DNA of 35,246 bases from Ophiostoma sp. CBS 140.51 (taxonomy: Eukaryota > Ascomycota > Sordariomycetes > Ophiostomatales > Ophiostomataceae), in contig JANSLP010000331.1 in the NCBI GenBank assembly GCA_029298735.1, forward strand, positions 1-35,246, given 5' to 3'. The position numbers and the translations under genes were made by a program. The notes beneath the pieces are model-generated. The model saw only the letters and a list, made by a program, of their open reading frames with translations. It was not told the DNA's origin and did no database searches. This document shows, piece after piece, positions 20,180-29,418 of the stretch. Within the stretch, counting starts at the first letter, position 1, and every line of letters begins with the position of its first letter.

Positions 20180-22355
20180 ATGTCCACAGCGACACCTGTG
20201 CGCGCCGTCCGCTCTTCGGCCTCGACGCCTTCCCTGCGCTCGCGCGACGGCACAGTTCCGCCGCACGCCCGAATGGATCCCGGCGGCAACGTGCGCGTGG
20301 TCGTCCGTGTGCGGGCTTTTCTTCCGAGAGGTAGGTCATCTCCAAAGAGAGTTTGTTGACTTGTTCGTCGCTGACAGTCCAGAAACCGAGAAAAACACAC
20401 AATGCCTGATCCAGATGAACCCCATGACACAGGCGACAACACTTCTCGCGCCGGCATCGTCTGACCGTGCCGAAACGCCAACTGCCGGTTTCGCCAAAGC
20501 CGCCACCCGCCGCGCCAACCTCGAAGACCGTTCCTTTACCTTTGACAACTCATTTTGGAGTCACTCGCGCGAGGATGACCACTATGCCGAGCAGGCCGAT
20601 GTGTACAACAGCCTAGGCGAGGAGTTTCTAGACCACAATTTCGAGGGCTACCACACATGCATTTTCGCCTATGGCCAGACCGGTTCGGGAAAGAGTTACA
20701 CCATGATGGGCACGCCCAACGAACCGGGACTGATCCCACGCACCTGCGAAGATTTGTTCCAGCGCATCGCTGCCGCACAAAGCGAGACGCCCAATATCGC
20801 CTACAACGTCCGCGTGTCCTACTTTGAGGTCTACAACGAGCACGTCCGCGATCTGTTGGTGCCTGTTGCACCTGCCCAACCCTCATACTACCTCAAGATC
20901 CGCGAGTCGCCTACCGAGGGCCCCTACGTGAAAGATTTGACCGAAGTCCCCGTGCGCAGCCTTGACGAGATTCTGCGGTACATGCAGATGGGCGACCGAT
21001 CACGTACGGTGGCTTCGACAAAGATGAACGACACATCCAGTCGCAGTCATGCTGTTTTTACCATTTTGTTGCGGCAAATCCACCACGACATGGAGACGGA
21101 CGAGACGACGGAGCGCAGCTCGCGTATCCGGCTGGTTGATCTGGCAGGCAGTGAGCGTGCCAAGGCTACGGAAGCTACCGGCCAACGGCTGCGCGAGGGC
21201 AGCAACATCAACAAGTCTTTGACGACACTCGGCCGTGTGATTGCGGCACTGGCCGACCCCAAGAGCGGTACGCCGCGCAAGGGCAAAGCTGGTGGCAAGC
21301 TGGCCCGGGGTACTCGTGCGGGCAGTGTCGACCAGATCGTGCCGTACCGCGATTCCATCCTGACGTGGCTCCTCAAGGATTCACTGGGCGGCAATTCCAA
21401 GACGGCCATGATTGCCTGCATTGCCCCTGGCGACTATGATGAGACTCTTTCGACACTTCGCTATGCCGACCAGGCCAAGCGTATCCGCACCCGCGCCGTC
21501 GTCAACCAGGACAGCATGTCCACTGCCGAACGCGATGCCCAAATGGCCGCCATGGCCGAAGAGATTCGCCGCTTACAGCTTTCGGTATCAGACTACTCGC
21601 AGCGCTCGGAACGCGACGCCGCCCAAGCGGCTCAGAAAGCCCAGCAGCACGAGGCCCGTGAAGCGCGCGACGCTGCCCGCGAGGCCCGCTTGGAAGAGTA
21701 CCAGACGCGTGTAGCCACTATGCAGCGCATGATGGAGGAGAAGGCCATGGTGGCCGAGGGCAAGATTCGCAGCCTGCAGACCGAGAACGAGGCTTTACGT
21801 CTACACCTCAAGCTGGCCGTCGACTCGCTCAAGAACCCCATCCCGGCCGTCACGCCCTCGCCGTCCATGGCCCATCTCAATATGGACTCTCCCGAAGACC
21901 GCCGCCGCAGCAGCCTGTTCCAGGACGCCAGTGGCGCCGACCGGCGGAGAAGCGGTGCCGGTGGCCGCAGACTACGCATGTCCCTCGACCCCGGCGGACT
22001 GTTGGTCGAGGAGCGTCTCGAGGAGGGTGACGAGGGTGACGTTTATGAGAAGTCCAAGTCGCCCAAGAAGGCTGCCGACAAGGAGAATCTGGTTGATGAA
22101 GCCTACTACGACGAGGACGATGAGAGCCTTAGTGAAGAGGAGGATGACGACAGCAACGTCTATGATCAGGGCGACGACATGGAAGAGTACATGCAGTCGC
22201 TGCTGTCGGATCTGGGCATGTTCCGCCGCAAGATTGGCGACGACAAGCAGCGCTTTATCAGTGCCGAACCCTTTGGTGGGCGGACAAGCAGCAGTGGGAG
22301 CGGGCTTGGAGCAGCCGCAGGTCGGCGGCCCTTGACGCCCAGAGTGAACGTTTGA
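20180..22355 (+). CDS. Kinesin motor protein, kinesin-3-like, short form
   Basis: Predicted 707 aa in two exons, 20180-20330 and 20383-22355. The intron at 20331-20382 has donor GTAGGT, branch GCTGAC and acceptor TCCAG; only this acceptor gives VRAFLPR/ETEKNTQCLIQM in frame. The motor domain spans about residues 38-410. Its P-loop is GQTGSGKS (148-155), switch I NDTSSRSH (266-273), switch II DLAGSE (303-308), and the neck region RIRTRAVVNQD. A coiled coil rich in Arg/Ala/Glu follows (about 415-530), then an acidic Asp/Glu tail. No FHA or PH domain is visible, unlike full-length Unc104/KIF1. The ATG at 20180 (CGAACATG) gives a normal short N-terminus; the frame is open further upstream but that sequence is not protein-like. 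Likely cargo transport along microtubules; cargo unknown. Confidence 0.92.
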
Positions 22356-23130
22356 AGGCAAGGGCGACGACGGTAGATGTTCTCTTTTGAGGGGGAATAG
22401 CACCTGGGACTGGAACACATGATGCATGGATTGGTTTTGTATTTTACTCTACTTTTTAACCTTTTTCACGGCTTTGGGCGTAATGATATCAAATGGGTTT
22501 TTCATAATCTTTGAATATTTGTTTACTGTGATATATGAGGCTCTATGAGGGGATCAATGAGAAGGCGCCACCACGGCTTACATAGCTCATGTCCTAATCG
22601 AGAAGTTTGTTTGGTTAACAATCGCGCAGCAGAAAGACTTTGCCCTTATGAAAGAAGGATGCAATGAGTCTTTACTCTCATAAAAATAAGTCACGGGCAC
22701 GGGCTAAAGCTAGTGACATTAGGAGAAGTCCTGATGAGATTTCTAGGGCTTTGTTTTGTTTGCCTTGGGCATCATCGTAGTTGATCCTCTTCGTTCCAAT
22801 TTGCTGCTTCAACCAACAGGACTCGACAAGAGGCTGTGCTCGATGCAGCTTACATAGATGTACCCTCCATAAAGATTTATGAGCGAATATATATTCTCAT
22901 GTAGATGACGTCTCTTCTAGATACATCGTCACGAAAATAAAGTTCACCAATAACATCTTAATCATCTTCCACACAGCAAATATCCTTACAAAGCTCAAAG
23001 TACAGTTTTGCCTCTTTAAAACATTAAGGTTCACCTCCTATTTTTTTCCATATTTGTATGTTTGTTCTTGCTCCCCTTTCTGAATTTCTCTGTTCGACAA
23101 TCATTGTTCTCTTTTGGAAGATAACACAAA

Positions 23131-23206
23131 GTAAGTTCTATCTCTTTTTCATAATTGTCCATCGCTCCTGATTGTTTTTTTCCCTTTTCCATTTTCATCA
23201 ACACAG
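23131..23206 (+). other. Possible intron in the 5' leader of the 428-aa gene
   Basis: A consensus donor GTAAGT at 23131 is followed by a pyrimidine tract and an acceptor CAACACAG ending at 23206, giving a 76-bp intron of normal size for this region. It would lie wholly in the untranslated leader. The pyrimidine bias of the surroundings makes chance acceptors likely, so this is tentative. Confidence 0.35.
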
Positions 23207-23564
23207 CTCCTTCCTATTTCTTTACAATCATTTATTTCCTGCCACCAGCTCTTGCCTTCTTCTTGCATCATACTTTACCAGCTCCTTCCCTTTTTTTGAT
23301 TTTGTCTCTCTTTCGTTCCTGCATTTTTATTTATTAATTTCCATCTCCCTTTCTCCTTCCTTCTGTACTGTATATTCTATTCTTCCCTTATTCCCTTCTT
23401 CAATAGTTTTGAACTCTACTTTTATAGCTCTTTCCTGTGGCACTTCCTGTTCCCTTGTTTCCCTATCCTGCATTCTGTATCATTTTCTTGTTGTCTGTTG
23501 GTTTGAGGCTTTTCCTGTATCTTCTGACTTTCTTTTTTTGCCTTTTTCCCGCACTGAATTTGAC

Positions 23565-23591
23565 ATGCCGGATTCTGCATTCCTTTCTTGA
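23565..23591 (+). promoter_or_regulatory. Upstream short reading frame (8 codons) before the 428-aa gene
   Basis: ATG at 23565 opens an 8-codon frame (MPDSAFLS) ending in TGA at 23589-23591, 95 bases before the main ATG. A purine at -3 (GACATG) makes it usable by scanning ribosomes. If the leader is transcribed as suspected, it could dampen translation of the main gene. Confidence 0.4.
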
Positions 23592-23686
23592 TTATTATTT
23601 CCTGCCCTACCTCTTCAAGCACATTGAGCCCTTTTATTTTATACCTTTTGTGTTTATCATTCTACATTTTATAGCCCTCTCTCAAG

Positions 23687-24973
23687 ATGTCGGTTTTTAG
23701 ACAAAATCAGCAACCAGTGCTCTACAGCCGAGAGTGGTCTCATCCCAAGGCAGGCACTGACCTCTGGATTCCACCGCCCCACCATGACTCGCCTGCTCTG
23801 ATGAGAAATGGCGGCCGGCAGTTGGACGGTGTCCGCCGCTCAAAGTCGCCCGCTGCCAAGGCTGCCCTTAACCGTCTCATGATGGAAGCCCACGCGGCCA
23901 TTGGGGAGCGCCACACCCTCGAAAAGTACTTTGAGAACGACTTTCAGGGCCAGACGAAGGACATCACCACAGACTATGCCAAGGTCGTCAACGCGTTTTT
24001 GCACCTTCCTTTCAAGATGCGCTACGGCGTCGCGGGTCTGCACGTGCATCTCTGCCGCCTCGTGGTCGCCCGCTGCTGCTGTGAGGGGCGCTTCAAGAAG
24101 GCCAAGGAGCTCGCCAACGCGGCCAGACTGGCTCACAGTCCCCCAAACTTTGAGCAAATCGTCGACGTTCCTTGGATGGACAGCTGCCCCGAGTTTGACC
24201 GTCTGGAGAAGCAGCTACGTCTGCCCAATGGCCACCCAGATATGAGCGACAAGGCCGACATGGCTCGTCTCCGGGTCAAGCTGGAGTACTTTTACAAGCT
24301 CATGGGCCTCAAGATGCCATCTCTGGAGCCGAAGAAAAACTCAAAGGAGGAGAAGCCCAAGGCTCCCATCGCTGTGCCTCGTCCATCGGTCAAAGTCACG
24401 GAGGAGACCAAGGCACGTGTCCAGCACGTGGCCAAGACTAACGTGACTCCCACTCTCAAGCCTAGCCCTAAGCCCATGCCCAAGTCCAAGCCTGTGGAAC
24501 AGCCCAAGGTGAAGCCTGCAAAGCCCTCCATTGACTCAGAGGCAAAGGCTGTGGTGAAGGAGCTCCAGGCACTCCAGACTGGGGCTACTCCGGCACACAA
24601 GATCTCCCTGAAGAGACTGTTCGACGACGACAACGACGTGGAGATTAACAAATCTTCCAAGAAGTTGAAGAAGAACGGCGAGGAGGACAAGGGTGACAAG
24701 AAGGAGGAGAAGAATGACGACAAAAAGAACGAGGCGGACGGCGCAAAGTTGGGTGCTAGTGACAGCGAAGATGACGACGGCTGGATCAGAATAGTTAATC
24801 GTCCCCGCGTCCCCACCAACTCACAGTCCACTTCTACTTCTCGGGCCTCTTCTCGTGGCTTCGAGGCGCACGGCGAACGTATTACTAGAGAACGCATCAA
24901 GCGTAAGGAGCAACGCGAACAGCAGAATATCCTCCACCAGTTCTCCAAGAAGAACTCCAAGGATCACTGCTAG
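23687..24973 (+). CDS. Unrecognised 428-aa protein, basic disordered C-terminal half
   Basis: Single open frame of 428 aa starting at an ATG in a good context (CAAGATG). I do not recognise the family. Residues 45-205 look folded, with regular helical spacing (for example MRYGVAGLHVHLCRLVVARC followed by CCEGRFKKAKELANAARLAH) and a three-Cys run. Residues 210-300 are Lys/Pro-rich linkers. Residues 300-365 include KRLFDDDNDVEINKSSKKLKK, a likely nuclear localisation signal amid Lys/Asp/Glu-rich sequence. An acidic SDSEDDDGW motif and a basic C-terminus (RERIKRKEQREQQN) follow. Codon use resembles the neighbours, so it is probably an expressed nuclear gene, perhaps lineage-restricted. No function is assigned. 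Confidence 0.8.
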   Translation: MSVFRQNQQPVLYSREWSHPKAGTDLWIPPPHHDSPALMRNGGRQLDGVRRSKSPAAKAALNRLMMEAHAAIGERHTLEKYFENDFQGQTKDITTDYAKVVNAFLHLPFKMRYGVAGLHVHLCRLVVARCCCEGRFKKAKELANAARLAHSPPNFEQIVDVPWMDSCPEFDRLEKQLRLPNGHPDMSDKADMARLRVKLEYFYKLMGLKMPSLEPKKNSKEEKPKAPIAVPRPSVKVTEETKARVQHVAKTNVTPTLKPSPKPMPKSKPVEQPKVKPAKPSIDSEAKAVVKELQALQTGATPAHKISLKRLFDDDNDVEINKSSKKLKKNGEEDKGDKKEEKNDDKKNEADGAKLGASDSEDDDGWIRIVNRPRVPTNSQSTSTSRASSRGFEAHGERITRERIKRKEQREQQNILHQFSKKNSKDHC

Positions 24974-25422
24974 GTGCAGTCTAGCGATCTTGAGGCCTTT
25001 CTGTCGGACGACAGACGAAAAGGGCCACAGACTGGTCATCAAATAAAGGGTGAAAGACTTTCAGAGAAGGAATAGCGATACCCGGTTCAGATTTGATATG
25101 TCTTGTCTTGTACTTTTATTGTACTTTTAGGAAAATGCCCCCGAAAAGCAGCAAGGCAACAAAGTTTTTTTAAAACAGACCAAAGATAGCAACTTTCAAA
25201 AACAAATTTGAAAAAATATTAATGAAAAGAAAAACAAAAACAAAACAGCAGAACATAAGTGTGTAGATAAACAAAAGATGTAGATGTTAAAATCAAACGA
25301 AGAGTTTCATCAAAATATACGCAAAACATCTAAGTTACCATATCTGTCGTCGTGATAAGATGCAAGGTCTCTGTGTAAGTGGAAGTCAAAGTCACGTGCA
25401 TTTCTTCTGGCTTTGCACGGCG

Positions 25423-25438
25423 AGACGGCATTCCGTCT
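25423..25438 (+). other. Small hairpin adjoining the long structured element
   Basis: AGACGG (25423-25428), tetraloop CATT, then CCGTCT (25433-25438) is a perfect 6-bp stem. It lies 17 bases before the long nested hairpin and may be part of the same structured transcript. Confidence 0.4.
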
Positions 25439-25455
25439 GAAACAAGATGCGACGG

Positions 25456-25544
25456 GCAGTGGGGAACTGCTCCTTAGTGGGGCTCAACGGCACAGTGGGG
25501 TGCAGCCCCCAAACGACAGGAGCCAGTCGTTCCCCTTCCACTGC
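25456..25544 (+). ncRNA. Candidate structured RNA: nested multi-stem hairpin
   Basis: Co-linear complementary segments nest inside one another: GCAGTGG (25456-25462) with CCACTGC (25538-25544); GGAAC (25463-25467) with GTTCC (25529-25533); GCTCCT (25469-25474) with AGGAGC (25518-25523); GGGGCT (25479-25484) with AGCCCC (25504-25509); GCAC (25490-25493) with GTGC (25500-25503). That is about 28 pairs in 89 nt with small internal loops. A TTTTT run at 25557-25561 follows on the plus strand, as for polymerase III termination. No known RNA family is recognised; strand and transcription are unproven. Confidence 0.35.
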
Positions 25545-26412
25545 GCTTCAGCGTTCTTTTTCCAGTCCGTTGCAACGGCCCAGCGCGTGTTCTCCGCCTA
25601 GCGCCCTGTCTAGCGCCTGTAGGAGCCCCTGTTTAGCATCTTTAGTGCCATTCCACAGCGCTTCGATGCACCACTTGCAGTGGTCAGAATGGGTTCAAGA
25701 ACATCGTGCGTCAACCCCTCTTTGTCCTCCTCGTCAACAGAAGGTGATGGGAGCGGGTCGGGCCCTCCGTTTCAGAACAGGAGAGCTTTGGGGGCTGTCG
25801 CAGCCTTTCAGGGGAGCTCCAAGAGAAATGGAGAGACAAAAGAAAAAAGAAAGAAAAAGGAGAGAGGATAGCTCCTTCCATCTGGTGTAAAGTTGTATTC
25901 CGAGATCCGGGATTGCGTCTTGCCCGTTTGGACTCGCAAAAGGAGAGGAAGGAGCGAGGGGAGCTGTTGACAGGGGTGACAACTCGAAGGAAAGAAGGAG
26001 GTGACGAGACAACAAGTGGCAGGTGCGAAGCTTGCGCGCGGACGGTGAATGGTCCTCTTCAATTTTGATTATTTCCTAAAACGTTCACCAAAAGCTCCTT
26101 TCTCTCCTATTCTTTTGAGTCTTCACCTTTTCTTTTCCTTTCTTCTCTTCTCTCCCTTTTCACAACTCAGTCTTTTGTCTTCGGCCAGCCTCTTTTCCTG
26201 CACGAACCCCTTCCGTCTTTCGTCGAACTCTTCCGATTCTTGTCCAACCAAAAGTGTGTGCCTTGCGCATCAGCCTCCTTTTCTGTGTGAACCCCTCCAT
26301 CTGCCAGCGCCTATTTCGGAGAATTCAGAGATCGTCCTTACATTTCTTCTCACCTTCACCCAACATTGATTTCATCCATCCTCACCGAACTCTCGACACC
26401 CGACATTTCACA

Positions 26413-27333
26413 ATGGCTGCTCGTCCGACCCTCTTCACCCGCGGCCTCTCCTCGCTCTCCAAGAGCTCGTCTGCCGACCCCAACTCGCCCGGTGGCGCCA
26501 CCACGCCGTCGGAACAGCGCGACGATGCCAAGCGCAACTTCCTCAAGACGATGCGTGCACTGCCCACGCAGCACTTTTGGAACGTCTATTTTGACCGGCC
26601 GGGAAAGGAGGCGCCGGCCGCCGGTGAGGTGGCTGAGGCAGGCAAAGAGGGCGCTGGGGAAAAGTACCAAGCCCAGCTTGAGCAGCTGGGCTCGCAGATC
26701 GAGTCCGTCCAGGATTTCTGGCGCTACGCCAACAACACGCCCGTCGACCAGATCAAGATGCGCGAGTCTATTTACCTCTTTAAATCCGGGTTCCGCCCCA
26801 TTTGGGAAGACCGCCGCAACATTAACGGCGGCAGCTGGACCTTCCGCGTGCCCAAGAGCATTGGCCCGGACGTGTGGACACGCATCCAGCTGCTAGCCAT
26901 TGGCGAGAAGTTGCAGTCCGTTCTGGAGGAGGGTGAGTCCTACCCCCTACCCCCCCGCATTCTAATAAAAATTGCACATTGCGCGCCATACTAACCTGTT
27001 GCTTCACACCCTCGCACAGGCGACACAATCTGCGGCGTCGGTTTGTCTGTCCGGTTCAACTCGCACCTCATCTCCATCTGGCACCGCGAGTCGTCGAAAC
27101 AAAAGTCGGTCGATAACCTGCTGACCTGCGTCCTGGAAGAGCTGCCCGCCGAGCTGCGGCCCAAGGCCGACGGCTACTTCTACAAGAAGCACTCGGACCA
27201 CGCTGGGTTCAAGGCGCCACCCGAGCTGCAGGCCGTGCTGGACTCGCAGAAGAAGCGTGACGAGATGGCTGCGGCTGCAGCCAAGGAAGCGGCAGCCAAG
27301 GAGAAGGAGGTGGCCGAGGCTGCAGAGGCGTAG
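26413..27333 (+). CDS. Translation initiation factor eIF4E, class II (4EHP-like)
   Basis: Predicted 277 aa in two exons, 26413-26932 and 27020-27333. The intron at 26933-27019 has donor GTGAGT and acceptor CGCACAG; the junction reads LEE/GDTICGVGLSVRF. It binds the mRNA 5' cap. Cap-site and structural residues visible are Trp56 in HFWNVYF, Trp103 in DFWRYAN, and Trp131-Glu132 in RPIWEDRRNINGG. The residue matching the first cap-stacking Trp of canonical eIF4E appears to be Tyr85 (EKYQAQLEQLG), as in the class II 4EHP/nCBP group, which often represses translation. The N-terminus (~40 aa) is Ser/Pro-rich and the C-terminus is an Ala/Lys/Glu helix. The ATG at 26413 has a CACAATGG context. Confidence 0.92.
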
Positions 27334-27964
27334 GCAAGACACATAAAGGCATGCACGTTTGGAAACTTGCTGGATATCATCGTATTATTTATTCATTTTG
27401 GTTATATACACGGGCAGAGTAGTATAAGCTGCCTGCCTCGTCTCGTCGTTTCTCATTATCTCCTAGCATACATTACGGCGTTTAACTGCTTCTGCTTATC
27501 TTCTTCAAAGTCCACCTAGTTTTGTTTGAAGTGCCTGCTTCAAGTATGGTTTCCTTGTGCGGTAAACCTCATACTCAGATGCTGTCACATTTGGATAGCC
27601 ACATTGCATGACTTTGCCACGACAATACCATTCGTGGCCGGCGCTAAAGGGCGCCACCATACTGGTAAGACAGGCCGCTGGCTCGTGTGCCCTGGTCTCA
27701 GCTCGGCGCTTCATGTCAAGATGACGCCGGCCATCCTGATAGCGTCCTCTTTTGGTGTGTCCGACGGCAACGGTTTGATGCTTTGCCTTGTTGACCGAGG
27801 TCGTCCTATACCAACGTCGTGATGGTTTAACGTATGTCTGTTGCCTGTGTGTCGTGTTATGCCGCCGATCATCGCTGTCGCCTTCTGAATAGCGACATGC
27901 CGGATGTCGTTTCGGCGTGTCGTCTTTCGTAGTGTTTTATTCGTCCTCCTCCTACGATGTCGTC
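27334..27964. other. Convergent 3' intergenic region
   Basis: About 630 bp between the 3' ends of the eIF4E and EF-hand genes. AT-rich sequence near 27375-27420 may carry the eIF4E polyadenylation signal. A minus-strand frame at 27505-27714 has protein-like composition with three Cys but no recognised family, and it is not called. Confidence 0.45.
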
Positions 27965-28649
27965 TCACCGCCAGACACCGGCCCGGCGCATAACATTTTC
28001 AAAGGCGTCTCGGTCGACACCTTGCGCGACACCCGCTCCGCCGTTGGCCTCGAGCACCATGTCCCGCAGCACATCATCCGCCACGTCTTCTTTGAGCGTT
28101 GCTGCAATCCTTCGCAGGTGGGCCACCGTGATAATGCTGCCCTGGGCGTTTTGTGACGTCGACGACGATTGCCCATGGCCCACAAACAGTTTGAACGCCT
28201 CGTCCACTTCTTGCGCCTGCTCGGCCGTCGATGTGCGGTCGGCGCGTGTGCGCATCTGCAGGGCACAAATGGCGACAAAGGAAGAGTATACGGCGAACCC
28301 TTCGTCGTCTGGGTCCAGGATGCCGACAAACTCGGCCAGTTCAGCGCGCGAAGCGGGCGGGATGCCCAGCGCAATGAGGGCCCGCCGTAAATCGCCAATA
28401 GGGAGGACACCGTCCTTTTCGCCGTCCATGGGCTCGGCAAAGAGCCCGAAAGCCTCACGGATCTCGGCCTCTTCCTGGGCACTAATGTTGTTCTCGCGGG
28501 CGAGTTTCGACGGGCGGGGGACTTTGTCCTTTGTAGCGGGGGTGTTGGACGAGGAGGCGGCGGCCGAAGCCTTGCGTTTGGGAGGCTGTGAACACAACCA
28601 GGTTAGTTTTGATCGAGGTCAGGATCGCGCAGATTGGAGGACCTACCAT
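27965..28649 (-). CDS. EF-hand protein, centrin/calmodulin-like with degenerate loops
   Basis: Predicted 207 aa. The first coding exon is only the start codon (28649-28647). An intron at 28586-28646 follows (donor GTAGGT, branch ACTAAC, acceptor TTCACAG), then exon 2 (28585-27965) begins PPKRKASAAAS. Residues 1-35 are a basic Ser/Ala tail with a likely nuclear signal (PPKRK). From about 40 there are four EF-hand-like helix pairs: 41-70 (loop DGEKDGVLPIGD), 78-106 (loop DPDDEGFAVYSS), about 126-160, and 165-200. Only the first two loops keep some calcium-binding acids and none looks ideal. Overall layout resembles centrin/Cdc31 or calmodulin-like scaffolds. The partner and role are unknown. 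Confidence 0.75.
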
Positions 28650-29418
28650 GATGTCTGGTTGTCGAATGATGGAGTGAGAGGAACGAGAGGGGTTAACAGG
28701 CAGCACCCTGGAAATGGTGAACAGAAGGAACGGCAAAGCTGAGAAATGGTCGACGCGCAAAGAGAAGAGTGGAGCCTGCGAAAGTCGACACGCCATCACG
28801 TGGGTTGAGTTGAGTGCTTATGTAACGAGATTTTGGGGCAGCTTAAATAGCTTGAAATTTTTCTGTGCTGGTCTCAAAAATTCTCTTCCTGCTCTCTTCA
28901 ACGTTCAAACACGTTTTGTTCTCGTCTTTTCAGGATGCGATTTTCCACCACCCGCGCCTCTGCGCACGCTGCATTTGCCAGAGATCGACTCATCTTTGCC
29001 GACTCTCTAAAGATGGCAACAGCAGCAAAGTAAGAGACCGCGCTCGTGTACACTGCGCCGTCCGTCGTTCTTCTTTTCGCATCTTCTCTATTTTATATTC
29101 CCGTCTCCCCTACATATGCATACACAACACATACACACACCCCCACACACCGTGTACAACACACACCATTCGCTTCTAAAATAGCTAGAGCTTGCCGCTT
29201 GAGACAGAATCACCGATTCGCCCCCACAGCGTGCAAGTGTGGACAGTGAAGCAAGATGAAAACGCTGGGTCTTTACTCTTCTTGAAGGCCTCCGTTCCGG
29301 GTCGAACCGCCGCCTTTCTCTCATAGACGGTATACCGGCCCGCGGAGACATTACTCTATCTTCTATCGTGATTATCTTATGTCCTTCGTAGTGTTGTCTG
29401 CCTGCTACGCACCCTGTG
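28650..29418. other. Intergenic region between two minus-strand genes
   Basis: About 770 bp. It includes a CA-rich low-complexity stretch (about 29120-29170). It also has a tiny plus-strand frame at 28935-29033 (MRFSTTRASAHAAF…, 32 codons) with a presequence-like composition, ending next to a GTAAGA donor-like site. That could be the first exon of an unrecognised gene, but I cannot continue it with confidence. Confidence 0.35.

Larger units (their letters stand above)
22356..23686. other. Intergenic region with long pyrimidine-rich leader
   Basis: The first half (22360-22980) is AT-rich with no gene; GGCTTACATAG-like motifs recur near 22575 and 22848. From about 23040 to 23680 the plus strand is strongly C/T-rich, apparently the promoter and leader of the 428-aa gene. 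A possible leader intron and a short upstream reading frame are annotated separately. Confidence 0.55.
24974..26412. other. Intergenic region with structured island and eIF4E leader
   Basis: From 25060 to 25330 it is AT-rich. A GC-richer island at about 25385-25720 holds a small hairpin (25423-25438), a long nested hairpin (25456-25544), a 12-bp palindrome CCGTTGCAACGG (25567-25578) and a direct repeat CTAGCGCC(C)TGT (25598-25620). From 26060 to 26410 it is pyrimidine-rich leader for the eIF4E gene. No protein gene is convincing. Confidence 0.55.

Noticed and set aside
25691..25702. GGTTCAAGAAC as a tRNA B box
   Set aside because: Only partly fits the B-box consensus and no cloverleaf or acceptor stem could be built around it.
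25447..25890. 147-codon plus-strand frame across the structured island
   Set aside because: Low-complexity Ser/Pro/Arg content, overlaps the nested hairpin, and shows no family features.
27505..27714. 69-codon minus-strand frame with three Cys between the eIF4E and EF-hand genes
   Set aside because: Composition is protein-like, but no family, signal peptide or splice partner was found and the region should be a convergent 3' flank.
28935..29033. 32-codon frame with a presequence-like start (MRFSTTRASAHAAF)
   Set aside because: A donor-like GTAAGA follows, but no continuing exon gave a sensible protein.
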